Of a stretch of DNA of 64,000 nucleotides, positions 1 through 10,689 are shown piece after piece. The stretch spans positions 39,461,952-39,525,951 of the forward strand of contig OW121741.1 of NCBI GenBank assembly GCA_933228675.1, given 5' to 3'. The position numbers and the translations under genes were made by a program. The DNA is from Stomorhina lunata (lineage: Eukaryota; Arthropoda; Insecta; Diptera; Rhiniidae). Under the pieces are notes generated by a model. That model was given only the letters and a program-made list of their open reading frames with translations. It did no database searches and had not been told where the DNA came from. Each line of letters opens with the position of its first letter. Position 1 is the stretch's first letter.

Positions 1-1340
1 CTATAGAAATTTTTTCATACAAAAAAATTTTCTATAGAAATTTTTTCATATAGAAAAATTTTCTATAGAAATTTTTTCATATAGAAAAATTTTCTATAGA
101 AATTTTTTCATATAGAAAAATTTTCTATAGAAATTTTTTCATATAGAAAAATTTTCTATAGAAATTTTTTCATAAAGAAAAATTTTCTATAGAAATTTTT
201 TCATATAGAAAAATTTTCTGTAGAATTTTTTTCATATAGAAAAATTTTCTGTAGAATTTTTTTCATATAGAAAAATTTTCTATAGAAATTTTTTCATATA
301 GAATAATTTTCTATAGAAATTTTTTCATATAGAAAAATTTTCTATAGAAATTTTTTCATATAGAAAAATTTTCTATAGAAATTTTTTCATATAGAAAAAT
401 TTTCTATAGAAATTTTTTCATATAGAAAATTTTTCTATAGAAATTTTTTCATATAGAAAAATTTTCTATAGGAATTTTTTCATATAGAAAAATTTTCTAC
501 ATAAATTTTTTCATATAGAAAAATTTTCTATAGAAATTTTTTCATATAGAAAAATTTTCTATAGAAATTTTTTCATAAAGAAAAATTTTCTATAGAAATT
601 TTTTCATATAGAAAAATTTTCTGCAGAATTTTTTTCATATAGAAAAATTTTCTGTAGAATTTTTTTCATATAGAAAAATTTTCTATAGAAATTTTTTCAT
701 ATAGAATAATTTTCTATAGAAATTTTTTCATATAGAAAAATTTTCTATAGAATTTTTTTCATATAGAAAAATTTTCTATAGAAATTTTTTCATATAGAAA
801 AATTTTCTATAGAAATTTTTTCACATGGAAAAATTTTCTATAGAAATTTTTTCATATAGAAAAATTTTCTATAGAAATTTTTTCATATAGAAAAATTTTC
901 TATAGAAATTTTTTTATATAGAAACATTTGCTATAGAAATTTTTTCATATAGAAAAATATTCTATAGAAATTTTTTATAGAAAAATTTTTTATGGAAATT
1001 TTTTCATGTAGAAAAATTTTTTTATAGAAATTTTTTCATATAGAAAAATTTTCTATAGAAATTTGGTCATAGAAATTTTTCTGCAGAAACTTTTTTATAT
1101 AGACAAATTTTATATAGAAATTTGTTTTCATATAGAAAAAATTTTCAATATATTAAATTTTGGATAAAAAATTTTTCTAAAAAATTTTCGTTAGAAATAT
1201 TTTGCTATAGAAAAATTTTCGTTAGAAATATTTTTCTATAGAAAAATTTTTGTTAGAAATATTTTTAGATAAAATTTTTCGTTAGAAATATTTTTCTATA
1301 AAAAAAATTTTTATAGAAAAATTATTGATAGAAATATGTT
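1..1340. repeat. 31-bp AT-rich satellite array
   Basis: About 30 tandem monomers of 31 bp run to about 950. Each joins a near-palindrome centred on TTTTCTATAGAAATTTT to a CATATAG spacer. From about 950 to 1340 the monomers decay into shorter variants such as CGTTAGAAATATTTTT. Four variant monomers recur exactly 403 bp apart (13 x 31), which is higher-order structure. The array is cut by the window edge. Confidence 0.95.
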
Positions 1341-1654
1341 GCTTTTAGAAGAGAAAGAGAAAGTTCGAGTAAACGAGATCAAGAGATTTGTTGACACAAC
1401 AAAACAGAAACCGGATATAGATTTCCGTTTCCGTGTAGTTGTGTTTTGTTTAATAAATTTGTTTGTGGATTTTTTCATAATCAATTACTCACTAAATGTA
1501 ATATTTTTGTTAATGTTGGCTTTTTTAACCTTTTTGTGTGTTTTTTTTTAATTTTTTAGATTTATTTGTTTTTGTTTTTTTTTTTTTTGGTGTTTTTTGA
1601 CTTTTTGTTAACAATTCACACGCTTTATAATTAATGACCAATTTTGTTGTAGTT

Positions 1655-1807
1655 TTAACATTGTTGTTTGTCACTTTGTAATGTTGTTTGTTGCTGTTGA
1701 TGGTGATGATGTTGCTGCTGACTTTGCTGTTGTTGTTGCTGGTGTTTCTGGTTCTGTTGTTGATTACATGTTTCATATATTTTATTTACTTTAGATTTGG
1801 CCATCAT
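1655..1807 (-). CDS. hypothetical Q/H-rich ORF (opa-like), possible exon
   Basis: A 50-residue open frame begins with two adjacent ATGs and reads MMAKSKVNKIYETCN. It then gives runs of Gln broken by Asn, Lys and Ser, a block of four His, four more Gln, and a short tail ending in QQC and TAA. CAG and CAA are mixed, as in opa-type repeats of fly regulatory proteins. The start context AGAAATGATG is acceptable. The frame could be a short uORF, a first coding exon, or chance translation of a CAG/CAA microsatellite. The T-rich plus strand around it would suit intron or UTR of a minus-strand transcript. No homology is recognised. Confidence 0.25.
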   Translation of the reverse strand: MMAKSKVNKIYETCNQQQNQKHQQQQQQSQQQHHHHQQQQTTLQSDKQQC

Positions 1808-2476
1808 TTCTAGAGTTTGGCTGTTTTTCCCCGTCTGTTATTTGAGAGTTTTTTTTTCTGTGTGTTTTCGTTGATGTTTTTTGTTTTATTTCATTTCATT
1901 TATGTAAAATATTTTGTGTTTGTCTGTTTAATGACTGAATTTTTTTTTTAACGTTTTTTTTTTCAGAATTTTAACAAATTTTTATCATGTTCCATAAATT
2001 TTCCACACATTTATTATTTAGCATGACTGTCTGCCTGTTAGTTCAGTCGGTCTATCCGTCCGTCTTTTTATATGTAAAGGCTCATTTTTGAGCAGAGTCT
2101 TGTTAGTTAACAAAAAGGGGCGGGGTTGGTTTGGCTTGTAATTGTTAAAAATTATTGTTAGTGACAAATTTATTTGATAACACTCGTTTTTTACCACTTT
2201 TTGACTTTTAAAAACTTGTATATAGTATTTGCAGTTGTTGGGTTATTTTTGTAGTTGATATGTTAAAAACACGAGTATCTCTGCAATGAAAAATTTGTAA
2301 AAAAAAAGTAGATTAGAGGAAATTATTGAGTTATAGATTGACAAAATATAAACAAATTAGATTTATCATGATTATTTGAAATTTATTTATAAACAAATAT
2401 TTAAGGCTTGATAAGACCAGACGTAAAAGTAATGAGGAAATTTTAATATCATTTTCAACAATTTCATTAAAATGAA
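1808..2476. other. T-rich unique-looking spacer
   Basis: The plus strand is T-rich with short mixed stretches, for example around 2030-2110. I see no gene or recognisable transposon. It could be upstream UTR or intron of the small minus-strand ORF next to it. Confidence 0.4.
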
Positions 2477-2479
2477 TTA

Positions 2480-3494
2480 CACAGGGCAACAAGGTATCTG
2501 CTAACTAAGAGCTGCTGGTCGGTTTCAAAGTAATTTGGACGCTAAATCCAAATCTGCACTTAGTTTTTTCCAACTAAATCTAGTTTTCGAGATATATAAT
2601 TATTTTCAAAATTAAGGCACTTCCGCTACATATCTTAAAATAACTTGAAAACGATTTACAATCAATAAAAACCAAATAAATCTAAATTCGTCATTAATAT
2701 TATCTTTGAGGTGAGCTAACATTGGTTTAAATCTATCCAGTGATTTCAGAGATATCGTTAAAGTTTTGAAGAAGAAAAAAGCTAACAAAAAAATAAAATT
2801 TTTGTTTTTTAAAAACTTATAAAAGTTAAAAATGCAAGAAAAAGCAAAATATGTTTTCAAAAACATTTAGCCTAAAATGTTTGGTATAAAATGAGCCTTA
2901 TTTAATTGTAATTGGTGCACAACTTTTGATTTGATTCATAATTTTCTGGGAAACCCTAATTGATTAAAATCAAGATTTTCATACAAAAAAGGTAAATTTT
3001 TTAATATGAGAGTTTTTGTTGTTGTTCTATTTTTTGTATGAATGTATAAATGGGGTACCTTTACTTAATTGACAATTAAATCAAAACACGTTTATCGATT
3101 GTGATTATGTTCTATATCTCATTTTGTTCATAGATTATGTGAGTATATGTGAAACTTTGACTTTTTCGTATCTTGGATTTTTCATGATTTAAATACAAAA
3201 TTTAGTGTTTTTTACTCAAACAACAATTACTCAGTCATCTTTTTGAGATTTCCAAAGATTTGATAATTTTTTTAAATTTTTGGAAATCGCTTCAGAAGGA
3301 GGAAAGTTATACTTATTTTAAGTTCTAATTTTTTGTAAAAAAAAGTCAAAAATTCGTTCTAGTACCTTTAACTTAAAAATTCAAACCAATCGAGTAAAAC
3401 GGAGATCAGATTTGAAATCAGCGATCTCATATTAGTAAAAAACAGCATCAAATCTCTTATCAACTAGCAAAAAGTTACATTTAGTTGCCCTGTG
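2480..3494. mobile_element. TIR element flanked by TTA (PIF/Harbinger-like size class)
   Basis: The left end CACAGGGCAACAAGGTA at 2480 is answered on the other strand by CACAGGGCAACTAAATG at 3494. Both ends are flanked by TTA (2477-2479 and 3495-3497). A 3-bp TTA duplication is typical of PIF/Harbinger transposons. No transposase frame remains, so this is a roughly 1.0-kb non-autonomous copy. Phrases such as AGTTTTCGAGATATA recur in the next stretch (about 3612-3960), which may be an older related copy. Confidence 0.7.
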
Positions 3495-3611
3495 TTATAA
3501 ATAAATCTTAAAGTATGAGTGATATTAATAGAAAATTAATGAAATATCAATCATACGCAACACGAACTTTGCTTTTGACAAGGCCACATACGAAAGCAGA
3601 AAGAAATGATA

Positions 3612-3960
3612 ACACAGGCCCACAAAATTTTGCGATATGAGATTTGTTGAATAAATTCAGATGGCTTTGGTCCCCTAAATCCGATTATGGCATTTTGCTA
3701 TCTCCAGTTTTCGAGATATAATTTTTTTCCGATAAACAGGTTAAATATTTTGGAAATAATGTTTATAAAACTCCAAAACGACTGATTATATTGAGCTAAT
3801 AAGAAAAACCGAAATTCGAAAACATTTATATACTTAATTTGTCTTCATATTTTTCTTAATCCGCTTAGTCGTTTTAGAGATATCATGGAATTTACACAGA
3901 AAAAATATTCTTTAAAAATTTTTTCGTTTTTAAAAAAATCATCAAAAGTAGAAGACACTA
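3612..3960. repeat. degenerate relative of the 2480-3494 element
   Basis: The stretch starts ACACAGGCCCACAAAA and carries the same spaced phrases as the preceding element (CTAAATCC, AGTTTTCGAGATATA, AGAGATATC). No matching right end is visible, so it may be a truncated old copy. Confidence 0.3.
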
Positions 3961-4071
3961 CAAAAGTTTAATATGTTTTCTATTATCATGTAAGTGGATA
4001 TGTTTGAAATAAAATAAGCTATGTCATCCAACAAGAACTTTTCATTTTATTAAAAGTTAATAATCAGTATA

Positions 4072-4229
4072 TGTGACAGCGCATATAGAATGGTACCTAA
4101 GTGTATTTTGAGCGCATAGAGAAAATGACCTAAGGGTAAAAACGGTTTTGTCCAGGAGAGCCGTTTTAAGGATTTAAATATTATTTTTTTAACTTATTTT
4201 TTACCTAACTTTCTATATGCGCCGTCACA
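4072..4229. mobile_element. 158-bp MITE with about 30-bp inverted repeats
   Basis: TGTGACAGCGCATATAGAA on the left matches TGTGACGGCGCATATAGAA read from the right end on the other strand. TA flanks both sides (4070-4071 and 4230-4231). The arms make up a large part of the element, so its transcript would fold into a hairpin. No coding capacity. TA flanks suggest mobilisation by a Tc1/mariner-type transposase. Confidence 0.7.
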
Positions 4230-4315
4230 TATCTATTAAAATTTATAACAAAAGCTACTACTCGTATATACCGATAAACAAAATATATCTATTTTTTTTT
4301 TAATTTATATAAAAA

Positions 4316-6312
4316 ACTAGCTGTAACCTGTGCGCATTGCTGCGGCACCTACAAAAATAAATTTGAGGGAATGATATAAGGAACCTCCATCACTCCATCA
4401 CTCATGCGCAACAACTTTGCTAAAGATCATAGCATGCTCAAATGCACAATTTACGACTCAATCAATTTTTACTCAATAAATTTACATTTGGCGCCATCTG
4501 GCGACAAATTAGTCGCACCAACTTAAAACCTTTTGTCGGCTCATGCGCTATAACTTTTCTAAAGATAATAGCATGATCAAACACACAGTTTATGATTTAA
4601 TTAATTTTGAGTCATTTTCTGTGGCGCCACCTGTTGGGAATTGGTCATACCAACTTAGAAACCCTTGTCGGCTCATGCCATTCAACTTTGCTACATACCG
4701 TAGCATGATCAAAAATAATATTTCGCGATTAAATTAATTTTGAGTAATTTTCAGTGGCGCCACCTGTCGGAACTTGGTCATACCAACTTGGTAATATTCG
4801 TCGGTTTATGCGCAACAACTTTGCTAATGATCATTATATGATCAATATTTTATATATAAAGAAGAAGATCATTTACAGAGTTTATACAATATATGGAAAC
4901 TTTTGTATAAAATATGTATGTATGTATATATAAAAAATTTCCATGGATTTTATAAACTCAAAAAAATACTAATTTGTTGCAAAAAAGGTGATAAATGAAG
5001 AACCACTCGACCAATTTTGAGCAAAATTCACATAAACCATCCACTAAATAATCCAAATAAAGCCTAAATATTTGGATTGGATAGGTGTGCCCGTTCTTGA
5101 GTTGTAGAGTTGCAATGAAAAGTGGCATTGATTTGTATATATATATAGATCAGCACAAAAATATTCTATCCTTTCGTTATCATAGCATGATCAAATGCAC
5201 AATTTACGACTCTATCAATTTTAACTAAATTAATTTAGATTTGGCGCCATCTGGCGAAAATTAATAGCACCAACTTAAAACCTTTTGTCGGCTCATGCGC
5301 AACAACTTTGCTAAAGATAATAGCATGATCAAATGCACAATTTATGATTTAATTAATTTTGAGTAATTTTCTGTGGCGCCATCTATTGGAAATTGGTCAT
5401 ACCATCTGAGCCTCGTCGGCTCATGCAATTCAACTTTGCTAAATATCGGAGCATGATCAAATTACTAGTTCACGATTAAATTCATTTTGAGCAATTTTCA
5501 GTGGTGCCACCTGTCGGAACTTGATCATACTAATTTGGTAATGTTCGTCGGTTCATGCGCAACAACTTTACTAAAGATCATTACACGATCGAATTTTTAT
5601 ATGCATATATAGAAGAAGATAATTTATAGAGTTTATACAATATATGGAAATTATTTTATGCAATATGTATGTAAATACAAAAAATTTCCATGGATTTTAT
5701 AAACTCCAAAAAAAATTTTTTGCAAAATATATGATAAATGAAGAACCGTTTGACCGATTTTAAGCAAACTTCACATAAACCATCTTCTAAATAGTCCAAA
5801 TAAAGCCTAAACATTTGGTTTGAATAGGTGAGCCCGTTCTTGAGTCATAGAGTTACAACGAAAAGTGACATTGATTTTTATATATATAGATAGATTATAT
5901 GTAAATATAAAAAATTTCCATGGATTTTATAAACTCCAAAAAAAAAAACTAATTTTTTGCAAAATATATGATAAATGAAGAACCATTTGACCGATTTCAA
6001 GCAGACTTCACATAAACCATCTACTAAAGAGTTCAAAAGCCTAAATATTTGCTTTGGATAGGTGAGCCCGTTCTTGAGTTGTAGAGTTAATATATGTAAA
6101 TATAAAAAATTTCCATGGATTTTATAAACTCCAAAAATAACATAATTTGTTGCAAAAAATGTGATAAATAAAGAACCGCTCGACCTATTTTAAGCAAACT
6201 TCACATAAACCATCTACTAAAGAGTCCAAATAAAATTTAAATTTGGTTTGGATAGGTTAGGTTTCTTGAGTTATAGAGTTACAACGAAAAGTGGCATTGA
6301 TTTTTATATAAG
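4316..6312 (-). mobile_element. HLE-2: Helitron/Helentron-like element of tandem modules
   Basis: The left edge ACTAGCTGTAACCTG is followed by a hairpin (GTGCGCA, loop TTGC, TGCG-g-CAC). Two kinds of module follow. Module A, about 132 bp, carries GGCGCCACCTGTCGG, TCGGCTCATGCGCAACA and GCATGATCAAA and is repeated at 4430-4850 and 5170-5600. Module B contains AAAAATTTCCATGGATTTTA and ends GTGGCATTGATTTTTATAT; it occurs near 4900-5145, 5640-5890, 5900-6095 and 6095-6310. Terminal hairpin, internal tandem modules and lack of long TIRs fit non-autonomous Helentrons (HINE/DINE-1 class). Several end-like tails suggest more than one insertion. Confidence 0.6.
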
Positions 6313-6769
6313 TATTTCAGCCTTTCGTTACTTAATTCTTAATAAAACCTATAATTCTTGATCGATTATAACAAGATGTAGCTCGTTTTTCTTAGAACAT
6401 ATCCATCTATATATCAATAGTAAAATAATGTAACATTTGTTGTTATTTATATTTTTTATGATTTTTTGAAAAACAAAAAATGTTTCAAAAAAACGAAAAT
6501 GTTGGTTTAAATTGCAGAATATATCTGTAACTGCCTAACCACTCGGCAAAAAATATTGTAAGTTCAACTTAAAGAAAATACTGTCATGAGTCATGCCACA
6601 TGAAGTTTTTGACATATTTGCATATCTCTTTCAAAAATTCTTCGCTCTAATTATTTCTCGATTTTCAAAAAAAACGCATTATCAGCAGTAAATTTTCAGA
6701 AATCGGCAAAAAAAAAATCGGAATTGTCAAAAATATATCACAACTATGGCCGAATATTAAAAAAATATT
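6313..6769. other. AT-rich spacer, nothing recognised
   Basis: The stretch is low in GC, with scattered A runs and no repeat partner or open frame of note. Confidence 0.4.
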
Positions 6770-7215
6770 AATTGAAAATTTTTCTATAGAGCTAATTTTA
6801 TATTGAAAATTTATCTAAAAGAAAAAAAAATATATTGAAAATTTCTCTATACAAAAAAATTTTAATTTAATATTTTTCTATACAAAAAATCTTATATTAA
6901 AATTTTTTCTATGCAAACAATTATATACAAAATATCTTATATTGAAAATTTTTTATACAAAAAAAATTAATGTAGAAAATTTTTGTATATGAAAAATTTG
7001 CCTATTCAAAAATTGTATATGAAAAATTCTTCTTTAGCAAAAAATAATTGTATAGGAAAATTTACGAAAGTAAAATTTAAAATATTTTGAAGTACAAAAT
7101 TTCACTATAGAAAAAAATTAAATTGTAATATTTTTCTATAGAAAAAAAAATCAAATTGAAAGTTTTTCGGTAGAAACAAAATTTAAATGAACATTTTTTT
7201 TATTAAAAATGTTTA
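6770..7215. repeat. degenerate relic of the TCTATAGAAA-type satellite
   Basis: Irregular units of about 30-40 bp alternate A runs and T runs around TTTTTCTATA and GAAAATTTT cores. The composition resembles the arrays at 1-1340 and 23820-24955, but periodicity is largely lost. Confidence 0.55.
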
Positions 7216-7464
7216 TTTCGTTCCCAAATTTTGATTCTGTAAATTCCAATATATCGGATTTTTCGTTGTTTGACCACTGATTTGTCAAATATGTTTGAAA
7301 AAACTATTAAAACTTTGAAGTTAAGTTTGTTTCTGATATAATCTCAAAAGTCGCCAATTTTCTTGCCAAAATCTGCATATCGGCACTTTACTGTTTTTCA
7401 GGTAAAAAATCGCCAAAATGGCAATAAGTCGGCAAACCTGGCAGGCCTGCTGGAGATTCAATTT

Positions 7465-7720
7465 CTGATGATGGGTTTCTAGAGACTTACACGGATGGAT
7501 CCAAGTCGAAATCAGGGTAAGGAACGATTTCGTTACCACTTTATTAAGGAAAATATAAGTTTTTGGCTTTCTGATCTATTCGTTTTTGTATCGATAGTCA
7601 GGCCGCCATAAAAGCCCTATCTAGAGTCTTAACGATATATGCTGTTGCTCTCGAATGGGGTATTACCGCCCAATTCAATTTACTCAACAGCACTAGCTTA
7701 AAAGAATATTTTATGAGATC
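7465..7720 (+). pseudogene. LINE RNase H domain fragment (I/R1/LOA type)
   Basis: Two RNase H signatures appear in order in different frames: ETYTDGSKSKSG at about 7480, then CIDSQAAIKAL at about 7590. In I-, R1- and LOA-type LINEs these hold the first catalytic Asp and the later DS motif. The 90 or so bases between them have lost the reading frame. No reverse transcriptase is adjacent. This is a dead fragment of a non-LTR retrotransposon. Confidence 0.7.
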
Positions 7721-7782
7721 GGTCAGTGGTTGACTACTTTTTGAAAGTGTGAACTATTTGCAAAAAATAATTAAGGTATTAA

Positions 7783-8045
7783 AGCCGTGGGTGCTATAGC
7801 TTAGTTGCTCAGCTCATCGACTACTAAGCATAATATATCGTATTTAGCTTGACTTAAAGCTTCGATCACAGCATAAATTATTTAAATTCTACAGAACGTT
7901 TCTCCATCGACATTAATCCTTACAGCTTTAACACGCTGCCGATGTATCAAATATAAAATTGGTTGTAGAGCAAAAACTAGAATGAAAATTGCGCAACTTT
8001 ACTGTTCCATAAATAGACATGACGAGCAGTTACTGGCTTTATCTC
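7783..8045 (+). mobile_element. SINE-2 copy a (tRNA-derived), continuing into tail array
   Basis: The head GTGGGTGCTATAGCTTAGTTG carries an A-box-like TAGCTTAGTTG. A weakened B box (GCTTCGATCAC) lies about 60 bp later. The body contains ACACGCTGCCGATG and TTGGTTGTAGAGC, matching on the opposite strand the SINE-2 copies at 13340-13551 and 45486-45755. The 3' part merges into the tandem array that follows. Confidence 0.65.
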
Positions 8046-8515
8046 TCATTTTTACCATGTTTGCCCCTTTCTAAACAAGGTAAACTAATTAGTAAGTTTA
8101 TTGTGCATAACTTTAACACGCTGCCGATGTATCAAATATAAAAATGGCTGCAGAACAACAGCTGGAAGGACAAATTGCGCAACTTCGCTGTTCCATTAAT
8201 AGACATGACGAGCAATTACGGGCTTGAATGATATAAAGCTTTATCTCTCATTTTCACCACGTTTCACCCTTTCTTAAGAAGGTAAGCCAATATGTGAGTT
8301 TATTGTGCACAACTTTAACACGCTGCCGATGTATCAAATATAAAAATGGCTGTAGAACAACAGCTGGAAGGACAAATTGCGCAACTTCGCTGTTCCATTA
8401 ATAGACATGACGAGCAATTACTTTCTTGAATAATATAAAGCCTTTTCTCTCAACTTCCACCACGTTTCACCCTTTCTTAAGAAGGTAAGCCAATTTGTAA
8501 GTTTATTGTGCAAAC
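7921..8515 (+). repeat. three-copy tandem array of the SINE-2 tail
   Basis: A unit beginning ACTTTAACACGCTGCCGATG recurs at about 7926, 8111 and 8313, a period of about 185-202 bp. Units two and three are nearly identical (AACAGCTGGAAGGACAAATT, CGCTGTTCCATTAATAGAC, CACGTTTCACCC). The first is more diverged and lacks the short GGCTTGAATGATATAAAG segment. The repeated part is the 3' half of SINE-2 plus flank, with no tRNA head in units two and three. Confidence 0.75.
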
Positions 8516-8855
8516 ATCTTCAGATAATGCTATTCTAAAGTTTTATATTGGAATGGCAGGGCTAGGAGTAATTGTGAAATGTTTTTCCAAAAAAGAGCGA
8601 AATCGGTGTAAGGAAATACCTTTCTATACTTAAAGGAGTAACAAAGCAAAACGCGTTTAACCCTCTGCGACTGAAGTAGTAGTCTAGTAGGCACCAACAA
8701 TTTCTAAATTTTGTTTAGAAATGAACTTTCTAAAAGACCCTATGCCGATAAATAAACAAATAATACGAATATTAGCTTAACATTAGACAAAAATGGATTT
8801 TGAAAATATAAGCCATGGAAATGGGGTCTGGAAGTCTACCATGTCTATACATACA
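8516..8855. other. unassigned spacer
   Basis: The stretch has more balanced base composition (for example GGAATGGCAGGGCTAGGAG) but no long frame and no partner elsewhere in the window. Confidence 0.35.
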
Positions 8856-9055
8856 TACATAATTCCCATGACATTCTAATTTGGAACAAGGGGTACTTCT
8901 CTCAGACAATGAGCTGCATCCGATTCAATTTTTAGACTCATTGAAAGGGACCTACGTTTTAACTCCAGCTCCGAATGGCAAATGCATTAGTTAGAGAAAC
9001 TTTACATAGCCTAATACTCAATAACCAGTAGCTAATACTCAATAACCAGTAGCTA
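8856..9055 (-). mobile_element. SINE-1 copy c, 3' body (5' part beyond a DINE-A insertion)
   Basis: The body matches SINE-1 at 51870-52095: CTTCTCTCAGACAATGAGCT, GACTCATTGAAAGGGACCTA, then CTCAATAACCAGTAGCT. It stops at the DINE-A copy beginning at 9056, and a tRNA-head fragment of the same strand lies on the far side at 9828-9896. One SINE seems to be split by DINE-A. A 20-bp direct duplication (CTAATACTCAATAACCAGTA) sits next to the junction. Confidence 0.75.
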
Positions 9056-9818
9056 TTATACCCTTCACCTCCAGGGTATTATAAGTTTGTGCTGATGTAT
9101 GTAACGCATAGAAATATTTGTCTTAGACCCACTTTTTAGTGTGCCAATAGGCTTAGAATCACTTTCGGAGTCGATTTGGCGATGTCCGTCCGTTCTGGCT
9201 GGACCCCCATGTAAACCTTGTAATCAAACTACAGGTCGCAATTCTAAAGATAATTTGATGAACTTTGGCACATGGCATTTCTTTGATAATCGGACCATGG
9301 CTATTGAAATCCGTCAAAATCTGTCCATTATTTATGGTACCTCCCATAGGTCCCACTTCCCGGAATTGATATATTGGTCAAAAATATAAATATAAAAATA
9401 CAAATACTGCTTATGTAAACTGAAATCACTGTACCAAATTTTATTGAAACGGTCCACATTTGACCATAGCTCCCATACAAACTCTTCTTTAAAAACACAC
9501 TAAAGGAGACAAAAATCACTAAAACGCTCGTAAATCTGAAGATAATGCGAAATTTAAACTTAGTTTTTACATACATAACTTGCAACAACTGTAATAAATT
9601 TGCCAAATTTCGAGATAATCGGTCCACATTTGACCCTAGCTTTCATATAAGTCCAAATGACGGAAACAGCTTAAATATATAAGTTTTGAGAAAATGTTTG
9701 TATGATGGCAAAATTTAGCAAATATTTGTCTTTATACAGGAAAAATAACACCTTTGACCTTGGTGGTGAAGGGTATCGTATGGTCGGGCTTGGCCGACTA
9801 TAACACTTTTTTACTTGT
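9056..9818 (+). mobile_element. DINE-A copy a (DINE-1/INE-1-like)
   Basis: The left end is TTATACCCTTCACC with a nearby inverted GGGTATTATAA. Next come GTATGTAACGCATAGAAATA, TTCGGAGTCGATTTGGCGAT and a short GTCCGTCC tract, then repeated modules with GGTCCACATTTGACC. The right end has GGTGAAGGGTATCG, the hairpin GGTCGGGCTTGGCCGAC and CTTGT. The order ATACCC, GTATGTAACRS, GAGTCGAT, ATGTCCGTC is that of the Drosophila DINE-1/INE-1 repeat, a Helentron derivative (established knowledge). No protein is encoded. Confidence 0.85.
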
Positions 9819-9827
9819 TTTTTTTTT

Positions 9828-9896
9828 AATTTTTTTTTTTTTATTTTTAAAGTGGGTCTGGCCGGGGATCAAACTTGGAACCTCTGGTATCCATTA
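9828..9896 (-). mobile_element. SINE-1 tRNA-head fragment (other half of copy c)
   Basis: On the minus strand it reads ACCAGAGGTTCCAAGTTTGA then CCCCGGCCAGACCC, the B-box region of SINE-1, and runs into A/T-rich linker at the DINE-A end. The A-box half is missing. Confidence 0.6.
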
Positions 9897-9899
9897 AAA

Positions 9900-10689
9900 A
9901 TATATCACGTCAGTCGCCGAGGGTTAAAATAGTTTTCTTAACCTTTTTTGATTGTTTTTCCCTAAAAAAAAACAATTTTCAATTTAATTCAATAACATTA
10001 TATTATTTTTCTCTAAGAAAAAAAACCCCACAAAGATTTTTTTTAACAAAATATTGTACATTTTTTGGCTCATGAACTTTGTTTTTTTTTATATTATTAA
10101 AAATTAAAAAAAGAAACACATCAACCCTATCATTTTATTTTCATTTTATAAAGAAAAAAAAAAACAAAAAAATTTTGAAGCTTTTCTTATGCAAAGCCCA
10201 AAATACAATATTTCAAATAAATACTTGACGAGTGTGTATACTCCTATCCATGTATTTACAGTATTTACACAAACATACATACATATTTCATACATATTTA
10301 AGTAAATACACAAGTGTTTGTGAGAAAACTCTCTAAAGTTTGTATGTGTTTGTCAACGACTATAACAAAGTCTATGTGTTAGTTTGGCAATAGAATTTTC
10401 ATAGAAACAAACAAGCAACACAAAAAAAACAATGGAAAATATCAAAAACATCCCCAAGGATATCACATGATAATTTCTATTAATATCGAAGATGAAGAAG
10501 AAAAAAAGTTTTAGTTTGGTCCAAAACTAAAACTGAAAAACACATAAATACAAACATATTTTAGTTTTTGTTTTTCTCCATGAAAATTGCAAGCTGCCAA
10601 ACGTTTAAGAACTAACACAAAAATACTTTAAGGGGGTTCCAGAAAAATAAAAAATAATCTATGATTTAAAATCTTGTTTTTCTTCAATA
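9900..10689. other. AT-rich spacer with simple CATACA repeats
   Basis: A-rich and T-rich runs, ACATACATACATATTTCATA at about 10266, and a short frame MENIKNIPKDIT at 10432 in a good start context but stopping after 12 codons. No repeat partner seen. Confidence 0.35.

Noticed and set aside
1336..1551. 71-codon frame starting MLLLEEKEKVRV
   Set aside because: The first third is unusual, but the rest is translated T-rich DNA. No homology or start context to support it.
2040..2060. TCAGTC initiator-like motif
   Set aside because: There is no TATA box upstream and no downstream promoter element at the expected distance.
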